From Anaerolineales bacterium (GTDB lineage: Bacteria > Chloroflexota > Anaerolineae > Anaerolineales > UBA4823): 64,000 nucleotides of DNA. This document shows positions 27,276 through 38,712 of this stretch, piece by piece. The stretch is from contig JAGVAD010000028.1 in NCBI GenBank assembly GCA_020060465.1, forward strand, positions 1-64,000, written 5' to 3'. How positions within the stretch are numbered: position 1 is the first letter of the stretch; each line of letters starts with the position of its first letter. A model generated the notes under the pieces. It was not told the origin of the DNA and searched no databases. It was given only the letters and a program-made list of their open reading frames with translations. The position numbers and the translations under genes were made by a program.

Positions 27276-28572
<1,297 letters not shown>

Positions 28573-28580
<8 letters not shown>

Positions 28581-29094
28581 GGCTGTCTCTGCCTCGCTTA
28601 CGGGTTGCATCCGAGCGCAACTGTTCAATGAGCGCCAGGGCGCTTTCCACTGTCTGGTTTTCATGGTAGCTCAGCCCGGCGCCAGATTGCACCTGAAACA
28701 TCGGCGCTTTGTCGCATGCCGCCAGGCACATTACCGGCTCCACCGTGATCAGGCCGTCAGCAGTCGTCTCGCCCGGGCGAATGTTCAAACGGGAGCAAAG
28801 TTCCTGCATAAACCGCTCTGCGCCCCGTAAAGCGCACGGCAAGTCGGTGCACACCTGGATATGATATTTACCCTTTTGCTCCTCATAGTAGAGGCTGTAG
28901 AAACCAACAATCGAAGCCACTTCGGTGGGAGTGATGCCAAGAATCTCAGCGATCTCCGCCATATCTTCCCGGTTGACATACATCTTATCGCGTTGCGCGA
29001 TGTAGAGAAGCGGCATCACCGCCGACCGACGCTGGTCGGGGGGGTATTTCGCCAGAATGGTTTGGATCTCTTGTGCGTATTTTTCTGCCAGCAT
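28573..29094 (-). CDS. nuoE: NADH-quinone oxidoreductase subunit E (2Fe-2S)
   Basis: A 173-residue thioredoxin-fold subunit with a 2Fe-2S cluster. The four cysteines are in QVCTDLPCALRG (C-x4-C) and MCLAACDKAP (C-x3-C). The N-terminal helical part (about 1-75, with LYIAQRDKMYVNREDMAEIA) is usual for the family. It pairs with NuoF. Its 3' end overlaps nuoF. Confidence 0.95.
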
Positions 29095-29162
29095 AATTCC
29101 TCGCCGATTGCGAACTTACACCAAATGATCTCCTAACTAATCTTGGCCTCGCTCAAGGCGGA

Positions 29163-30407
29163 TCAACGATCCACGTCACCCAGAACGATGTCCACAGTAC
29201 CAATCAACACCACCAGGTCAGCCACCAGGTGACCTTTGGCTAATATTGGAAGGATTTGCATGTTGGTAAACGAGGGCGTGCGCCAATGCACGCGATAAGG
29301 TTTCGGACCGCCATCGCTTTCCAGATAAACGCCCAGCTCGCCGCGGGGCGACTCGACGCCCACATACACCGAACCTTTCGGCGGCAAAAAGCCCTCCGTC
29401 CACAGCTTGAAGTGGTGGATCAGGGCTTCCATGCTAACCCCGATTTCGCTACGCGGCGGCGGCACGTACTTGCGGTTATTGCTGCGCACCGGCCCCAGCG
29501 GCAATTTATTCAACGCCTGCTCGACGATGCGCAACGATTGGCGCATCTCCTCAACCCGCACCAGGTAGCGGGCGTAGGTATCGCCCTCCGTAAAAGTGGG
29601 GATGTCAAAATCGTACAGGTCGTAGCCCGAATAAGGCTGCGCCTTGCGTAGATCATGAGCGATGCCGGAGGCGCGCAGCATTGGACCGGTGACTCCATAT
29701 TGCAGCGCTGTTTCAGGTTTGAGCACGCCGATGCCTTTGGTGCGCCTGAGGAAGAGCGGATTCTTGGTCAACAGGCGTTCATATTCATTGACGCGCTCTG
29801 GAAACAACTGCACAAATTTCCGCACCGCTGCTTCGAAGTCCGCCGGGACATCTCGCCACAATCCGCCTGGGCGGAAGAAGGTGGTCATCATGCGTTGCCC
29901 GCTGCACATCTCAAAAATATCCAGGATAATCTCGCGCTCGCGGAAACAATATAGAAAGACCGACATGGCAGCCATATCCAGGGCGTGCGTCCCCAGCCAA
30001 ACCAGATGGGATGAGATACGCTGCAATTCGGTTAAGATCACTCGAATTGCCTGAGCACGCGGCGGCACATCCAGGTCCGCCAGCTTCTCAATCGCCATGC
30101 AATATACCAGGTTGTTGCCCAGGTTGTTCAGATAATCCAGGCGGTCGGTCATCACCGCAGCCTTTTCGTAGGTCTTGGCCTCCATGTTCTTCTCGATGCC
30201 GGTGTGCAAGAAGCCTACATCGGGTATGCAGTTGACCACTTCTTCGCCATCCAGCTCCAACAAAAGCCGCAACACTCCATGTGTGCTGGGATGCTGCGGC
30301 CCCATATTCAATAGTACGGTTTCTCCCTGTATCGCCCGCTCTGAAACCAGATGCTTAATCTCGTCCAGAGAAGCTGGGGTCAGGGTAATCTCTGTTTCTG
30401 TTGTCAT
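29163..30407 (-). CDS. nuoD: NADH-quinone oxidoreductase subunit D (49-kDa type)
   Basis: A 414-codon (413-residue) subunit related to the large subunit of NiFe hydrogenases. Seen are LNMGPQHPSTHGVLRLLLEL with the quinone-binding His loop, EKNMEAKTYEKAAVMTDRLD and GRDVPADFE-type segments (WRDVPADFEAAVRKF). The C-terminus is ADLVVLIGTVDIVLGDVDR. The start at 30407 is chosen because it follows the nuoC stop by 4 bp; the longer frame is a shadow of nuoC. It forms the quinone site with NuoB. Confidence 0.95.
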   Translation of the reverse strand: MTTETEITLTPASLDEIKHLVSERAIQGETVLLNMGPQHPSTHGVLRLLLELDGEEVVNCIPDVGFLHTGIEKNMEAKTYEKAAVMTDRLDYLNNLGNNLVYCMAIEKLADLDVPPRAQAIRVILTELQRISSHLVWLGTHALDMAAMSVFLYCFREREIILDIFEMCSGQRMMTTFFRPGGLWRDVPADFEAAVRKFVQLFPERVNEYERLLTKNPLFLRRTKGIGVLKPETALQYGVTGPMLRASGIAHDLRKAQPYSGYDLYDFDIPTFTEGDTYARYLVRVEEMRQSLRIVEQALNKLPLGPVRSNNRKYVPPPRSEIGVSMEALIHHFKLWTEGFLPPKGSVYVGVESPRGELGVYLESDGGPKPYRVHWRTPSFTNMQILPILAKGHLVADLVVLIGTVDIVLGDVDR

Positions 30408-30411
30408 GGCG

Positions 30412-30939
30412 CTACTCCTGAGCGTAGGGCTTGCGCACATTGATCTCGTCGAAATTGAACGAGAACTGTACTTCTTCATACCCCAACGGATAATCTTTTC
30501 GCAGGGGATGACCGACCCAGTCGTAAGGCATTAACACCCGACGTAAATCGGGGTGCCCCTCGAAGCGAATACCAAACATATCCCACAATTCGCGCTCGAA
30601 CCAGTTGGCGTTGGCGTAAACGCTGGTGATGGAAGGCATAGACGGCGAATTTCCATCCAAAGGTACGCGCAGCCCCAAGATCAGATTATGTTTTAAAGAG
30701 CGCAGGCGATAGACCACGTGAAAGCGCGGCGTCTGTTCCGGCCAATAATCCACCGCGGTCTCCTCAACCAGTAACTCGAAATGATGGTCGTCGCGCAGCG
30801 ATTGGCAGGCTGCCGTAATTTGTTCCGGGCGAAGGACCAGGCTCACTTCGTCGCGAAACTCGTAAGTATCCGCTTCAAAACGTTCCTGTAAAGCCTGTAC
30901 GATTGATTGAAGGTGTTCGTTCATGGAAACCATCCGCAT
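30412..30939 (-). CDS. nuoC: NADH-quinone oxidoreductase subunit C
   Basis: A 175-residue 30-kDa-type subunit. The family signature is [20 protein letters not shown] followed by [20 protein letters not shown], both complete. NuoC and NuoD are separate here, not fused as in Escherichia coli. Three in-frame ATGs lie at the start (30939, 30933, 30924); 30924 is also reasonable, because the family usually begins with MNEHLQ-like sequence. Confidence 0.94.
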   Translation of the reverse strand: MRMVSMNEHLQSIVQALQERFEADTYEFRDEVSLVLRPEQITAACQSLRDDHHFELLVEETAVDYWPEQTPRFHVVYRLRSLKHNLILGLRVPLDGNSPSMPSITSVYANANWFERELWDMFGIRFEGHPDLRRVLMPYDWVGHPLRKDYPLGYEEVQFSFNFDEINVRKPYAQE

Positions 30940-31002
30940 CGTCTCAATGGGCGAAACGGCTTACCATCGAACATCGAGGGTTTTGCCGCTCGCGCGTCTT
31001 TA

Positions 31003-31485
31003 TCAGGCCCAATCTTTGATTCGCTCCCCCTTGACTTTTTCGTAAAGGGTGACGATCCCGTGAATTAGCGCTTCCGGGCGCGGCGGGCATCCCGCCACAT
31101 AGACATCCACCGGCACCACTTCGTCCACGCCCTGCACGATGGCGTAGTTGTTGAACACACCGCCGCAAGAAGCGCAGTCGCCCATGGAGATCACCCACTT
31201 TGGGTCGGGCATCTGATCATAGAGACGACGCAGAACTGGCGCCATCTTGCGCGTGACCCGCCCAGCGACAATCATCAAGTCCGATTGGCGCGGGCTGGCG
31301 CGCATCAGTTCCATACCAAATCGGCTCAGGTCATAATTGGAAGCCTGGGTTGCCATCATTTCAATCGCACAGCACGCCAGGCCAAAGAGCATCGGCCACA
31401 TGGCGTTGGTGCGCGACCAGTTCACCAACTCTTCAAGCTTTGTAGTGACGACCCCCATGTTACCCAGTTTTTGCTCTACTCCCAT
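31003..31485 (-). CDS. nuoB: NADH-quinone oxidoreductase subunit B (N2 cluster)
   Basis: A 160-residue subunit that carries cluster N2, the last electron donor to quinone. The ligand cysteines are in [11 protein letters not shown] (tandem CC), [11 protein letters not shown] and [10 protein letters not shown]. The ATG at 31485 has GGGAG 7 bp upstream and overlaps the nuoA 3' end by 10 bp, so translation is coupled. Confidence 0.96.
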   Translation of the reverse strand: MGVEQKLGNMGVVTTKLEELVNWSRTNAMWPMLFGLACCAIEMMATQASNYDLSRFGMELMRASPRQSDLMIVAGRVTRKMAPVLRRLYDQMPDPKWVISMGDCASCGGVFNNYAIVQGVDEVVPVDVYVAGCPPRPEALIHGIVTLYEKVKGERIKDWA

Positions 31486-31832
31486 TCTAATGCTCCCTTC
31501 TTCCACGCATATACATAACCTACCAACAAAATGGCGATGAAGATGAACATCTCCACCAGCCCAAATAATCCTAATTTCTTAAAAACAACCGCCCACGGGA
31601 GAAAGAAAATGATTTCGATGTCAAACAAAATGAACAACACTGCGATCAGATAGAATCGCACCGGCATTCGGCGGGCGCCAGGACCGATTGGCCTCATGCC
31701 CGATTCATAAGGCACCGATTTACGCAGCGTTGGTCGGCGCGGGCCTAACAAGTGCCCAAGTAAGACTGCGATGCCAGCCAGGCCGGTGGAGATGATAATC
31801 AACACGATGATGGGGAGATAATCGAACAACAT
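31476..31832 (-). CDS. nuoA: NADH-quinone oxidoreductase subunit A
   Basis: A 118-residue, three-TM subunit with [40 protein letters not shown], of which the YESG loop and the FDIEI segment with its conserved acidic residues are diagnostic. It is the first gene of a full 14-gene complex I operon in canonical order, preceded by a promoter-like sequence at 31912-31938. Confidence 0.95.
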   Translation of the reverse strand: MLFDYLPIIVLIIISTGLAGIAVLLGHLLGPRRPTLRKSVPYESGMRPIGPGARRMPVRFYLIAVLFILFDIEIIFFLPWAVVFKKLGLFGLVEMFIFIAILLVGYVYAWKKGALEWE

Positions 31833-31911
31833 GCTCGCCTCGTCGTTTGGAGTTCCATCTATGGATATTGATGCTCATTGAGCGCCTAGCGTATTCTTTT
31901 CGCTCCGATAG

Positions 31912-31938
31912 TTTATCATAACAGACCAAGAGTGTCAA
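31912..31938 (-). promoter_or_regulatory. Promoter-like sequence before nuoA
   Basis: On the minus strand TTGACA (31933-31938) is followed after 15 bp by GATAAAC. The same -35/-10 pair with 16-bp spacing precedes the ABC ATPase leader. The site is just downstream of the rpoD stop and about 80 bp before the nuoA start. Confidence 0.5.
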
Positions 31939-31963
31939 ATTTCACAAAGTAGGTATTTTTTGT

Positions 31964-33766
31964 CTAACGCAAAAAATCACGCAAATAACGGCTGCGGGTT
32001 GGATGACGCAGCTTGCGCAACGCTTTCGACTCGATCTGGCGGATGCGCTCGCGTGTCACATTAAAATACTGCCCAACCTCCTCCAAAGTGTGTTCTTTAC
32101 CGTCCACCAAACCAAAGCGAAGCTCCAAAACCTGGCGTTCGCGCTCGGAAAGCACCGCCAGGGCGTTTTGGATGGCCTCACGCAGCATTTCGCGGGCGGC
32201 GGCATCCATTGGCTCTTGCGCCTCTTCATCCTCGATGAAATCGCCTAGCTGGCTGCTTTCCTCCACCCCCACCGGGCTATCCAGCGACATCGGCTCTTCC
32301 ATCGCTTTGAGAATGCGGTTCACCTTGGCGGCAGCCCGATTCCAGCGGCGGCGTACATCCGCCTCCACCGGCGTTGACTCGGCACGGGATCGAAGAATAG
32401 CCTGGCGATCCTTCGGCTCAAGATAACCAGCTTCTAGAGCAATATCTTCGATGGTCGGTTCGCGGCCCAGTTTTTGAATTAACTCTCGCTGGACGCGCAG
32501 CAAACGATTGAGTGACTCGAAAATATGCACCGGGATGCGAATGGTGCGCGCCTGATCGGCGATAGAACGACTGATAGACTGACGGATCCACCAGGTGGCA
32601 TAAGTGCTGAACTTGTATCCGCGGGTGGGGTCGAACTTCGTCACCGCCCGTAGCAGGCCGATATTCCCTTCCTGGATTAAATCCAGGAATGAAGAGCCCC
32701 GGCCAATATAACGCTTGGCCACGCTGACAACCAACCGCAGGTTGGCGCGGATGATGGCAGAATGCGCATCTTCACCCCGCGCCCGAATTTGCGTCAGCTC
32801 AGCTTGCAAAGCATCCTCATCTGGCAACTCTTCCAGGAAAATCTCCTCGCCGGGCAGAGCTTGGTGTTCTTTCACATATTCGCCCAGTTTCTGAGCCGTG
32901 GATTCGGGCAACATATACAATAAGAGGAATGAGGTGAAAGCGTTCTGTGCAACGCCATTCCATAAGGGATCGCTGCCCCACAGACCATTATCCAGATAGG
33001 CGCGCAGGTAAGAAGGCACATCGCTCTGCCAGGAAGAACGCAGCATTTGCGCTTCGCTCAGGGTGAGCAGCAAATCTGGGCGCTCGTAACCCAAGCGGCG
33101 CGTGTCCTCTAACACCCGCGACCAGGAAGTGGTCAGATGCTCATACAGAATGCGATAGATTTGTCTGGGCGTCGCGGAGGCGGCTTTTGCTACACGTTCG
33201 TCTGCAACAGAGTCGTCCGTTGAAGATGCTTCGTCTCGCTCTTGCGGGTGCAAACGGCTGAGCACTTCCAGCCGTCGAGCGGCTTCCAAACGGGTTGCCA
33301 GCCAAAATTCCTGATCCTGCGAAAGCAAATCAATATTGCCGATTTCCTTCAGGTATAACCGGACCGGGTCTTCGCCGATCTCCGCTGCCAGGCGTGGGTC
33401 GCGGAACAAATCCAGAGTATCTTCTTGCGTCAGGGTATCCAGATCTTCTTCCTCAAGAGACAGGCTGGCCTCGTCTATTTCGTCGCCCGAAAGCAATTGG
33501 TCTTCTTGAACCAACAGATCATCAATGTCGTCTATAGACAGGTTTTCAATCGCCACCAGCTCATCTATAACCGAGCTGTTCAGGCTCTCTTCCACCACAT
33601 CTCCGACCATCTCCTCGTGAAGGTCTTTGCGAGGAGGGTTTGCTTTGGCAGAGTTGGCGCGTGAAAGCATTTCCTCCGGCCTGTCATCGCTTGCTGGAGA
33701 ATCGGAATTCATCGGTAGGTCGGTGAAACGATCCTGTTCCTTCGAGCTGCTGCCCATTTGCGCCAA
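31964..33766 (-). CDS. rpoD: RNA polymerase primary sigma factor (RpoD/SigA)
   Basis: A 600-residue group 1-type sigma-70 factor. After an acidic N-terminal stretch, region 1.2 appears as [20 protein letters not shown] (about residue 130-150). Regions 2.1-2.4 follow ([40 protein letters not shown]). Then come region 3 ([13 protein letters not shown]), and region 4 ([15 protein letters not shown], then [20 protein letters not shown]). The insert between region 1.2 and 2.1 is about 150 residues. It follows dnaG by 3 bp, the standard macromolecular synthesis operon layout, and lies just upstream of nuoA on the same strand. Confidence 0.95.
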   Translation of the reverse strand: MAQMGSSSKEQDRFTDLPMNSDSPASDDRPEEMLSRANSAKANPPRKDLHEEMVGDVVEESLNSSVIDELVAIENLSIDDIDDLLVQEDQLLSGDEIDEASLSLEEEDLDTLTQEDTLDLFRDPRLAAEIGEDPVRLYLKEIGNIDLLSQDQEFWLATRLEAARRLEVLSRLHPQERDEASSTDDSVADERVAKAASATPRQIYRILYEHLTTSWSRVLEDTRRLGYERPDLLLTLSEAQMLRSSWQSDVPSYLRAYLDNGLWGSDPLWNGVAQNAFTSFLLLYMLPESTAQKLGEYVKEHQALPGEEIFLEELPDEDALQAELTQIRARGEDAHSAIIRANLRLVVSVAKRYIGRGSSFLDLIQEGNIGLLRAVTKFDPTRGYKFSTYATWWIRQSISRSIADQARTIRIPVHIFESLNRLLRVQRELIQKLGREPTIEDIALEAGYLEPKDRQAILRSRAESTPVEADVRRRWNRAAAKVNRILKAMEEPMSLDSPVGVEESSQLGDFIEDEEAQEPMDAAAREMLREAIQNALAVLSERERQVLELRFGLVDGKEHTLEEVGQYFNVTRERIRQIESKALRKLRHPTRSRYLRDFLR

Positions 33767-33769
33767 TCC

Positions 33770-35740
33770 TCACGTTGAGCGCGCACTCGTGGCTGCCCGG
33801 CTGGTGTATTCCTTTAGCGCTGCGTCAACGTACCTTCTGGCTTTGGCAAGTTGTACCACAGTTTGAGTTTCTTGTGTGGCTTTTAAGTCGCCTTGTTCCT
33901 GCGTTTCGAGCAATACAAAACCGTAATATTCCATCTCCTGGTCAATGCGGCGACGGCGTAAAGTTAAGAGGCCACGCATTAAATCTTCCAGCACCCGTTC
34001 TTCATTCGGGTCGAGCATAGCCGTGCGCGCAAGCAAGCTATCCGCCAGTTCCATCAGCGCCAGCGACAGGCTGTTGAAGACAAAATTTTGTGGATCTGCC
34101 ATATCTTGATCCACCGATTCCTGTAACAGACGCACAATCGCCTGGTGGTCGGTGTGCTGAAAATCCTCCGGCGAAAGTCGCGGCAGATGTTTGTTCTGCA
34201 TACGGCGATCCACCTGATAAAGCAAATCCGGTCGGCGCAATAGAATGCCTAAACAATACACCTCTAATTGATAGCCGCTGACCGTAGTTGGCGTCGCCGC
34301 TTCGGGCTTTGCAGCAGGCTGCTCTTTGCGGGCAGGGTGCTGTGCGGTTCCTCTCCGTCTGCCGGTGGATGGGGACGGTGCAAACTCCAGCAGCGCGCTT
34401 TCGCTGACGCGCAACAAACGCGCCAGCCTTTGACGGTAAGCGTCGCGTTCAATGGGGCTGGCGACATCTTCGATCAACGGCAAGACTTGAGAGGCGATCT
34501 CATTTTTGGTCTTAGGGTCATTCAAATCACGCTGAGCCGCCAGCGTCTCCATGACATGGATGACTACCGGGCGCGCCTCGGCGATCAGAGTCTCCCATTC
34601 TTTCGGATCGCGCGCAACCACCTCATCTGGATCCAGCCCTTCGGGCAACATGGCGACGCGAATATCCGCCTGCAACCGCGCTTCGTGACTCAGCAGCCCA
34701 CGTGCATCAAAGATCGGATCCTGTTCTCGATCCATCGCCTGGCGCGCAATTTGCAATCCGCGCAGCGTGGCTTTGTCGCCAGCCGCATCGGGATCCAGCG
34801 CCAGCGTAATACGCTTGCTATAGCGTTTGAGCAGGTAAAGCTGATGTTCTGTCAAGGCGGTGCCCATTGGCGAGACAACATTGGCAAAACCTGCCTGGTG
34901 CAGGGCAATGACATCCAGATACCCCTCAACGATCACTGCCTGATCCTGCATTCGAATGGCTTTGCGCGCCAGGTCTAGCCCATACAGCAAATGACCTTTA
35001 TCGAAGATGGCCGTTTGCGGCGAGTTGAGAAACTTTGGCGTATCTTCCGGGTTTAAAATGCGCGCCCCAAAGCCAGCCATCCGCCCACCGGCGTCGCGGA
35101 TCGGGAACATGATACGATTACGAAAACGGTCATAGACATCAGACTTTTGCAAATGTCTGCTTTCAGCGCTGCCCGGTTCGCGCTCGGTTACCAGCCCCGC
35201 GGCCAGCAGATCCTCAACCGATGCGCCACGGCTCAAGAAATAATTCAGCGTGGTTTCCCAACCGCCAGGCGCATAGCCGACCCCAAACGCTTCTAATATT
35301 TCCGCTTTCAGGCCGCGTTTTCTTTGCAAATACTCCAACGCCGGTGCGCCAGCCGGCGTGTGCAGCAACTGATGGCGGAAAAAGACGACGGCATCCTCCA
35401 ACAAAGAGCGAAGGTGATCATGCTCCTCCGCAGCGGCCTGTTCCTCCGCAGTGGGCGAGTGTAGTTGCACCCCGGCGCGTTCGGCCAGGTAACGCAACGC
35501 TTCGCTAAAATCCCAGCCTTCTTTCTTCATGACGAACTTGAAGATGTCGCCGCCCTCGTTGCATTGCCCGAAGCAGCGCCAGGTGCCTGTATCTGCAAAT
35601 ACCACAAACGCCGGCGTGCGCTGGTTGAGGTGAAATGGGCAGAATCCAATATAGTTTTTGCCCGTCCGGCGCAACTGCACCGTTTCAGAAACCAGCTCTA
35701 CAATATCCACGCGGGTCTTAATTTCATCTATTACGGACAT
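33770..35740 (-). CDS. dnaG: DNA primase
   Basis: A 656-residue primase that makes RNA primers at the replication fork. The N-terminal CHC2-type zinc finger is visible as GFCPFHLNQRTPAF and WRCFGQCNEGGD. The TOPRIM catalytic core carries VIVEGYLDVIALHQ and LALDPDAAGDKATLRG. The RNA-polymerase-like segment includes RFRNRIMFPIRDAGG and GFGARIL. The C-terminal DnaB-interaction part (after about residue 480) is poorly conserved, as usual. It is followed directly by rpoD. Confidence 0.95.
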   Translation of the reverse strand: MSVIDEIKTRVDIVELVSETVQLRRTGKNYIGFCPFHLNQRTPAFVVFADTGTWRCFGQCNEGGDIFKFVMKKEGWDFSEALRYLAERAGVQLHSPTAEEQAAAEEHDHLRSLLEDAVVFFRHQLLHTPAGAPALEYLQRKRGLKAEILEAFGVGYAPGGWETTLNYFLSRGASVEDLLAAGLVTEREPGSAESRHLQKSDVYDRFRNRIMFPIRDAGGRMAGFGARILNPEDTPKFLNSPQTAIFDKGHLLYGLDLARKAIRMQDQAVIVEGYLDVIALHQAGFANVVSPMGTALTEHQLYLLKRYSKRITLALDPDAAGDKATLRGLQIARQAMDREQDPIFDARGLLSHEARLQADIRVAMLPEGLDPDEVVARDPKEWETLIAEARPVVIHVMETLAAQRDLNDPKTKNEIASQVLPLIEDVASPIERDAYRQRLARLLRVSESALLEFAPSPSTGRRRGTAQHPARKEQPAAKPEAATPTTVSGYQLEVYCLGILLRRPDLLYQVDRRMQNKHLPRLSPEDFQHTDHQAIVRLLQESVDQDMADPQNFVFNSLSLALMELADSLLARTAMLDPNEERVLEDLMRGLLTLRRRRIDQEMEYYGFVLLETQEQGDLKATQETQTVVQLAKARRYVDAALKEYTSRAATSARST

Positions 35741-35788
35741 TTCCGCTCGGTTCCTTGCAAACTGGCTGGCTTATGGCAGGTAATCAGA

Positions 35789-38659
35789 TCAATCTTCGTG
35801 AGGCAGGTCATCCATGACAGCCGGCAGTTTTACCTGAAAAGTCGAACCCTTTCCAACCGCGCTCTGTACCTGGATTTCGCCATCATGCAGATCAACTATC
35901 TCTTTGACGATGGCCAGACCTAAGCCGGTACCGTGGATCTCGGATTGTCGCACATTGCGTCCGCGATAAAAGCGCTCGTAAATATGGGGCAGGTCCTGCT
36001 GCTCAATGCCAATACCGGTATCTTGAACGGTCAAACATACCGTGCCATTCGCGCTTTCCGTGCGCACGCATACCTGGCCACGCGGCGAATAGCGTATGGC
36101 GTTCGAAATCAGGTTCGTAACCAGGCGAGCGATCTGGTTGTGTTCGGCGCGTATGTGCGGCAAATCCTGAGCAGCCTCGAAAATCAACCTCACTCCTGAG
36201 GCCTCAGCCAGCGGCAGATGAGCCGTGACCACTTGTTCGATCAGATTATTCAGGTTAACATTGGTGAACGCTACTTTGCGCGCCTTCAAAATGGTCAGGC
36301 GGGAAAGATCCAGAATATCTTCCACCAGCTTGGTCAATAATTCGCTTTGCTCTTTGATCACCGCCAGAAAACGCTTCTGCCGCTCTGGCGGGGCGGATTC
36401 CAGCAATTCGAGATAAAGCCGGATGTTGGTGATCGGGGTGCGCAATTCATGAGATACATCGGAAATGAACATATCTTTCATCCGATCCAGCTCTTTCTTG
36501 CGCGTGATGTCGCTCATGCTGCCCACATAGCTGACCGCCTGACCGCTTCGATCGCGCACGGGCGCAATGGTGAACTGGATCTCGTAGCGGCTGTTATCCA
36601 GCCGCCGACCAATTAACTCCCCGCTCCAGGTGCGGCCCGACGACAACGCATTGCGCATTGCAGCGATCTGTTGCGGATCGTTATCTTCCTCAGAGAAAAG
36701 GCTAAATAAACTTCTTCCAACGACCTCTTCCGCCGCCAAGCCGCACAACCCTTCAAAGGCGGTATTGACCGTCAATACCTGCCCGCGCAAATCCGTCACA
36801 ATAACCCCATCGCCCACGCTGGCCAGAATCGCCTCCACGCGCTCTTTGGCGTCGAATAGTTCTGCAGTGCGTTCCTCCACGCGTTTTTCCAGCTCGCCGG
36901 CGTATTCTTTCAAGCGCGTGAGCAAATGGATGTTTTCAACCGTCGTCCCTACCTGTTGAACAACCACCCGCAGGATGTCCAGGTCTTCCGAACTAAAAAT
37001 ATCGCCTCCCAATTTTGGCCCGAGCGCCAGCAAGCCTAAAATCTGACCATGGCCGATCACCGGCACCCATAGATGAATCTGTTCGGTATTCAACAACTGC
37101 AACTCTTCTGGGGTGAGCGTGATTTCAGATAGCGATTTGATCAGGGTGGAGCGCTCTACGGTCCCGATCTTGAGTAGATAAGTCAGGCTGCTGCGCGGCA
37201 GAACCGGAAAGGTAATTGGCGTCTGGTCCTCTCTCTGTCGGGTCAGCGATACCTCGATCACCGAAAAATCTCCCGCCAGATCGCGGAAAAACGCCACCGC
37301 TTCTTCCAACCGTAATGTATTCACCAGGCGGTTGGTGATCACTTTGCCCAGTTCATGCAAATCCGTGATCTGCTCTAAGCCGCGGGTGATTTGAGTGACG
37401 CCAACGCGGTAATCGTACCAGCCGCCATAGAAAACTTGATCCACGAAGCGCTGCACCCGTCCGTGCAGAGGGAAGAAAATGCTGGCCAGGATCAAAACCA
37501 GGATGGTATTCACCAGCGGCTGGTTGGCCGTATCCGGCCAAACCAGGGTGGTCATCAGAGCGTACAAGCACAAATAAAAACCGCCCAGGATCGAATACAC
37601 CAGAATATAGGTTGCGCCGCGGTTGACTTGCTTATCAATCTCGATAAAATTCAAGCGAAAAATGGCGTAACCATAGGTGAGAGGCAATAAAATCAGCAAC
37701 AGAAAAGCCAGCGAGTAGGGAACTAAAGCCTGATGAAGTAAAGCCTCCGGCAAAACCGTCAAAGAGACGAAGGGGATCACCACCAGCCCCGTGCCTAGCA
37801 TAACCAGGCGAATTTTGCCGCGCACCCCGGGGGTAGTAGCATGGCGGTAACCATAGACCAGGATGCCAACCACCAGCAGGAGGTTAATCGCCAAGAAGAT
37901 GCGGTTGGCGGAAAGGAAATAGGTGAACCAATCTAAGGACGCCAGGCGCGCCGGGCTGATGAGCAGATAGGGCAGCGTTCCCACTACCCCAATCCCATAT
38001 AAAATGAATAACATGATACGACGTGTCTCAAAATGGATTGACTGGGGAAAGAACATGTGAAAATGCACCGACATTGGACCTAATACCCACAACATACAGT
38101 TAAAGAGCATTGACGCCCAAGTCAATCCTGTAATGGATATCGCGCCGGTTGTTAGAGTCAAAGCGCTAGCCTGAAACCAGAAGAATGAAATGCCGCCGCT
38201 TTTCCCAATCGGCTTGAATGCTCCTACTACCAGGCCAACGATCCAGAAACACAACGCCACAACAACCGTCACCAAACGATTGACGATTAAATCAAGGCTG
38301 GGTTGGGCAAGTGAGATTGTTACCGGGATCAGAGAATTATTGCGTTCAACCGTAAAAGTTACTGGAGAGCCGCTTTGTTTACCCAAATTGGGATAGTAAA
38401 CCATTAATCCATTCCAGATGACGTCTTCGATAGCGAAAATCTTATCTCCTGGCTTTAACTTGCCATCCGCTGGCCCACCGCGCTGTAAGGCCCCAATATA
38501 GCCGTCGGATTGTAGAACATAAATACCATCATTAGGGTATCGTAAAAGGGTAATGGTCGCCCACACGATAACCCCCAACAAGAGCAAGGCAATTACATAC
38601 GGGAATACAATCAACCGTCGGCTCACTTGCTTCGAAACCGAGTCGCGGAACGTCTCCAT
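35789..38659 (-). CDS. Large membrane sensor histidine kinase with a ComP-like sensor (TM-PDZ-7TM-GAF-PAS-HisKA-HATPase)
   Basis: A 956-residue kinase. TM1 (about 18-36) is followed by an extracytoplasmic PDZ-like domain (about 45-110; ALQRGGPADGKLKPGDKIFA). Then come about seven TM helices (to about 400), a linker with FFPLHGRVQRFVDQVFYGG, a GAF domain (about 430-590; VIGHGQILGLLALGPKLGG), a coiled coil, and a PAS domain (about 620-735). The HisKA domain has its phospho-acceptor His737 in DVSHELRTPITN, and HATPase motifs are NLISNAIRYS, DTGIGI and GTGLGLAIV. The TM1-PDZ-multi-TM sensor has the plan of Bacillus ComP, though ComP has a HisKA_3 transmitter. The gene follows the ComQ-like gene by 53 bp. 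No response regulator is adjacent. Confidence 0.88.
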   Translation of the reverse strand: METFRDSVSKQVSRRLIVFPYVIALLLLGVIVWATITLLRYPNDGIYVLQSDGYIGALQRGGPADGKLKPGDKIFAIEDVIWNGLMVYYPNLGKQSGSPVTFTVERNNSLIPVTISLAQPSLDLIVNRLVTVVVALCFWIVGLVVGAFKPIGKSGGISFFWFQASALTLTTGAISITGLTWASMLFNCMLWVLGPMSVHFHMFFPQSIHFETRRIMLFILYGIGVVGTLPYLLISPARLASLDWFTYFLSANRIFLAINLLLVVGILVYGYRHATTPGVRGKIRLVMLGTGLVVIPFVSLTVLPEALLHQALVPYSLAFLLLILLPLTYGYAIFRLNFIEIDKQVNRGATYILVYSILGGFYLCLYALMTTLVWPDTANQPLVNTILVLILASIFFPLHGRVQRFVDQVFYGGWYDYRVGVTQITRGLEQITDLHELGKVITNRLVNTLRLEEAVAFFRDLAGDFSVIEVSLTRQREDQTPITFPVLPRSSLTYLLKIGTVERSTLIKSLSEITLTPEELQLLNTEQIHLWVPVIGHGQILGLLALGPKLGGDIFSSEDLDILRVVVQQVGTTVENIHLLTRLKEYAGELEKRVEERTAELFDAKERVEAILASVGDGVIVTDLRGQVLTVNTAFEGLCGLAAEEVVGRSLFSLFSEEDNDPQQIAAMRNALSSGRTWSGELIGRRLDNSRYEIQFTIAPVRDRSGQAVSYVGSMSDITRKKELDRMKDMFISDVSHELRTPITNIRLYLELLESAPPERQKRFLAVIKEQSELLTKLVEDILDLSRLTILKARKVAFTNVNLNNLIEQVVTAHLPLAEASGVRLIFEAAQDLPHIRAEHNQIARLVTNLISNAIRYSPRGQVCVRTESANGTVCLTVQDTGIGIEQQDLPHIYERFYRGRNVRQSEIHGTGLGLAIVKEIVDLHDGEIQVQSAVGKGSTFQVKLPAVMDDLPHED

Positions 38660-38666
38660 GGGCCTG

Positions 38667-38700
38667 ATTCTAGCATAAAGGCCCGTAAGAATGGTGTAAA
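38667..38700 (-). promoter_or_regulatory. Extended -10 promoter for a leaderless histidine-kinase transcript
   Basis: On the minus strand TGCTAGAAT ends 7 bp before the ATG of the kinase, so transcription would begin at the start codon. An alternative reading pairs TTTACA (38695-38700) with TATGCT at 17-bp spacing. There is no Shine-Dalgarno sequence before the ATG. Confidence 0.5.
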
Positions 38701-38712
38701 TCCAAATTTCAA

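Noticed and set aside
31940-31990. rpoD terminator
   Set aside because: Only a weak AT-rich dyad overlaps the rpoD stop codon; it is not convincing as an intrinsic terminator.
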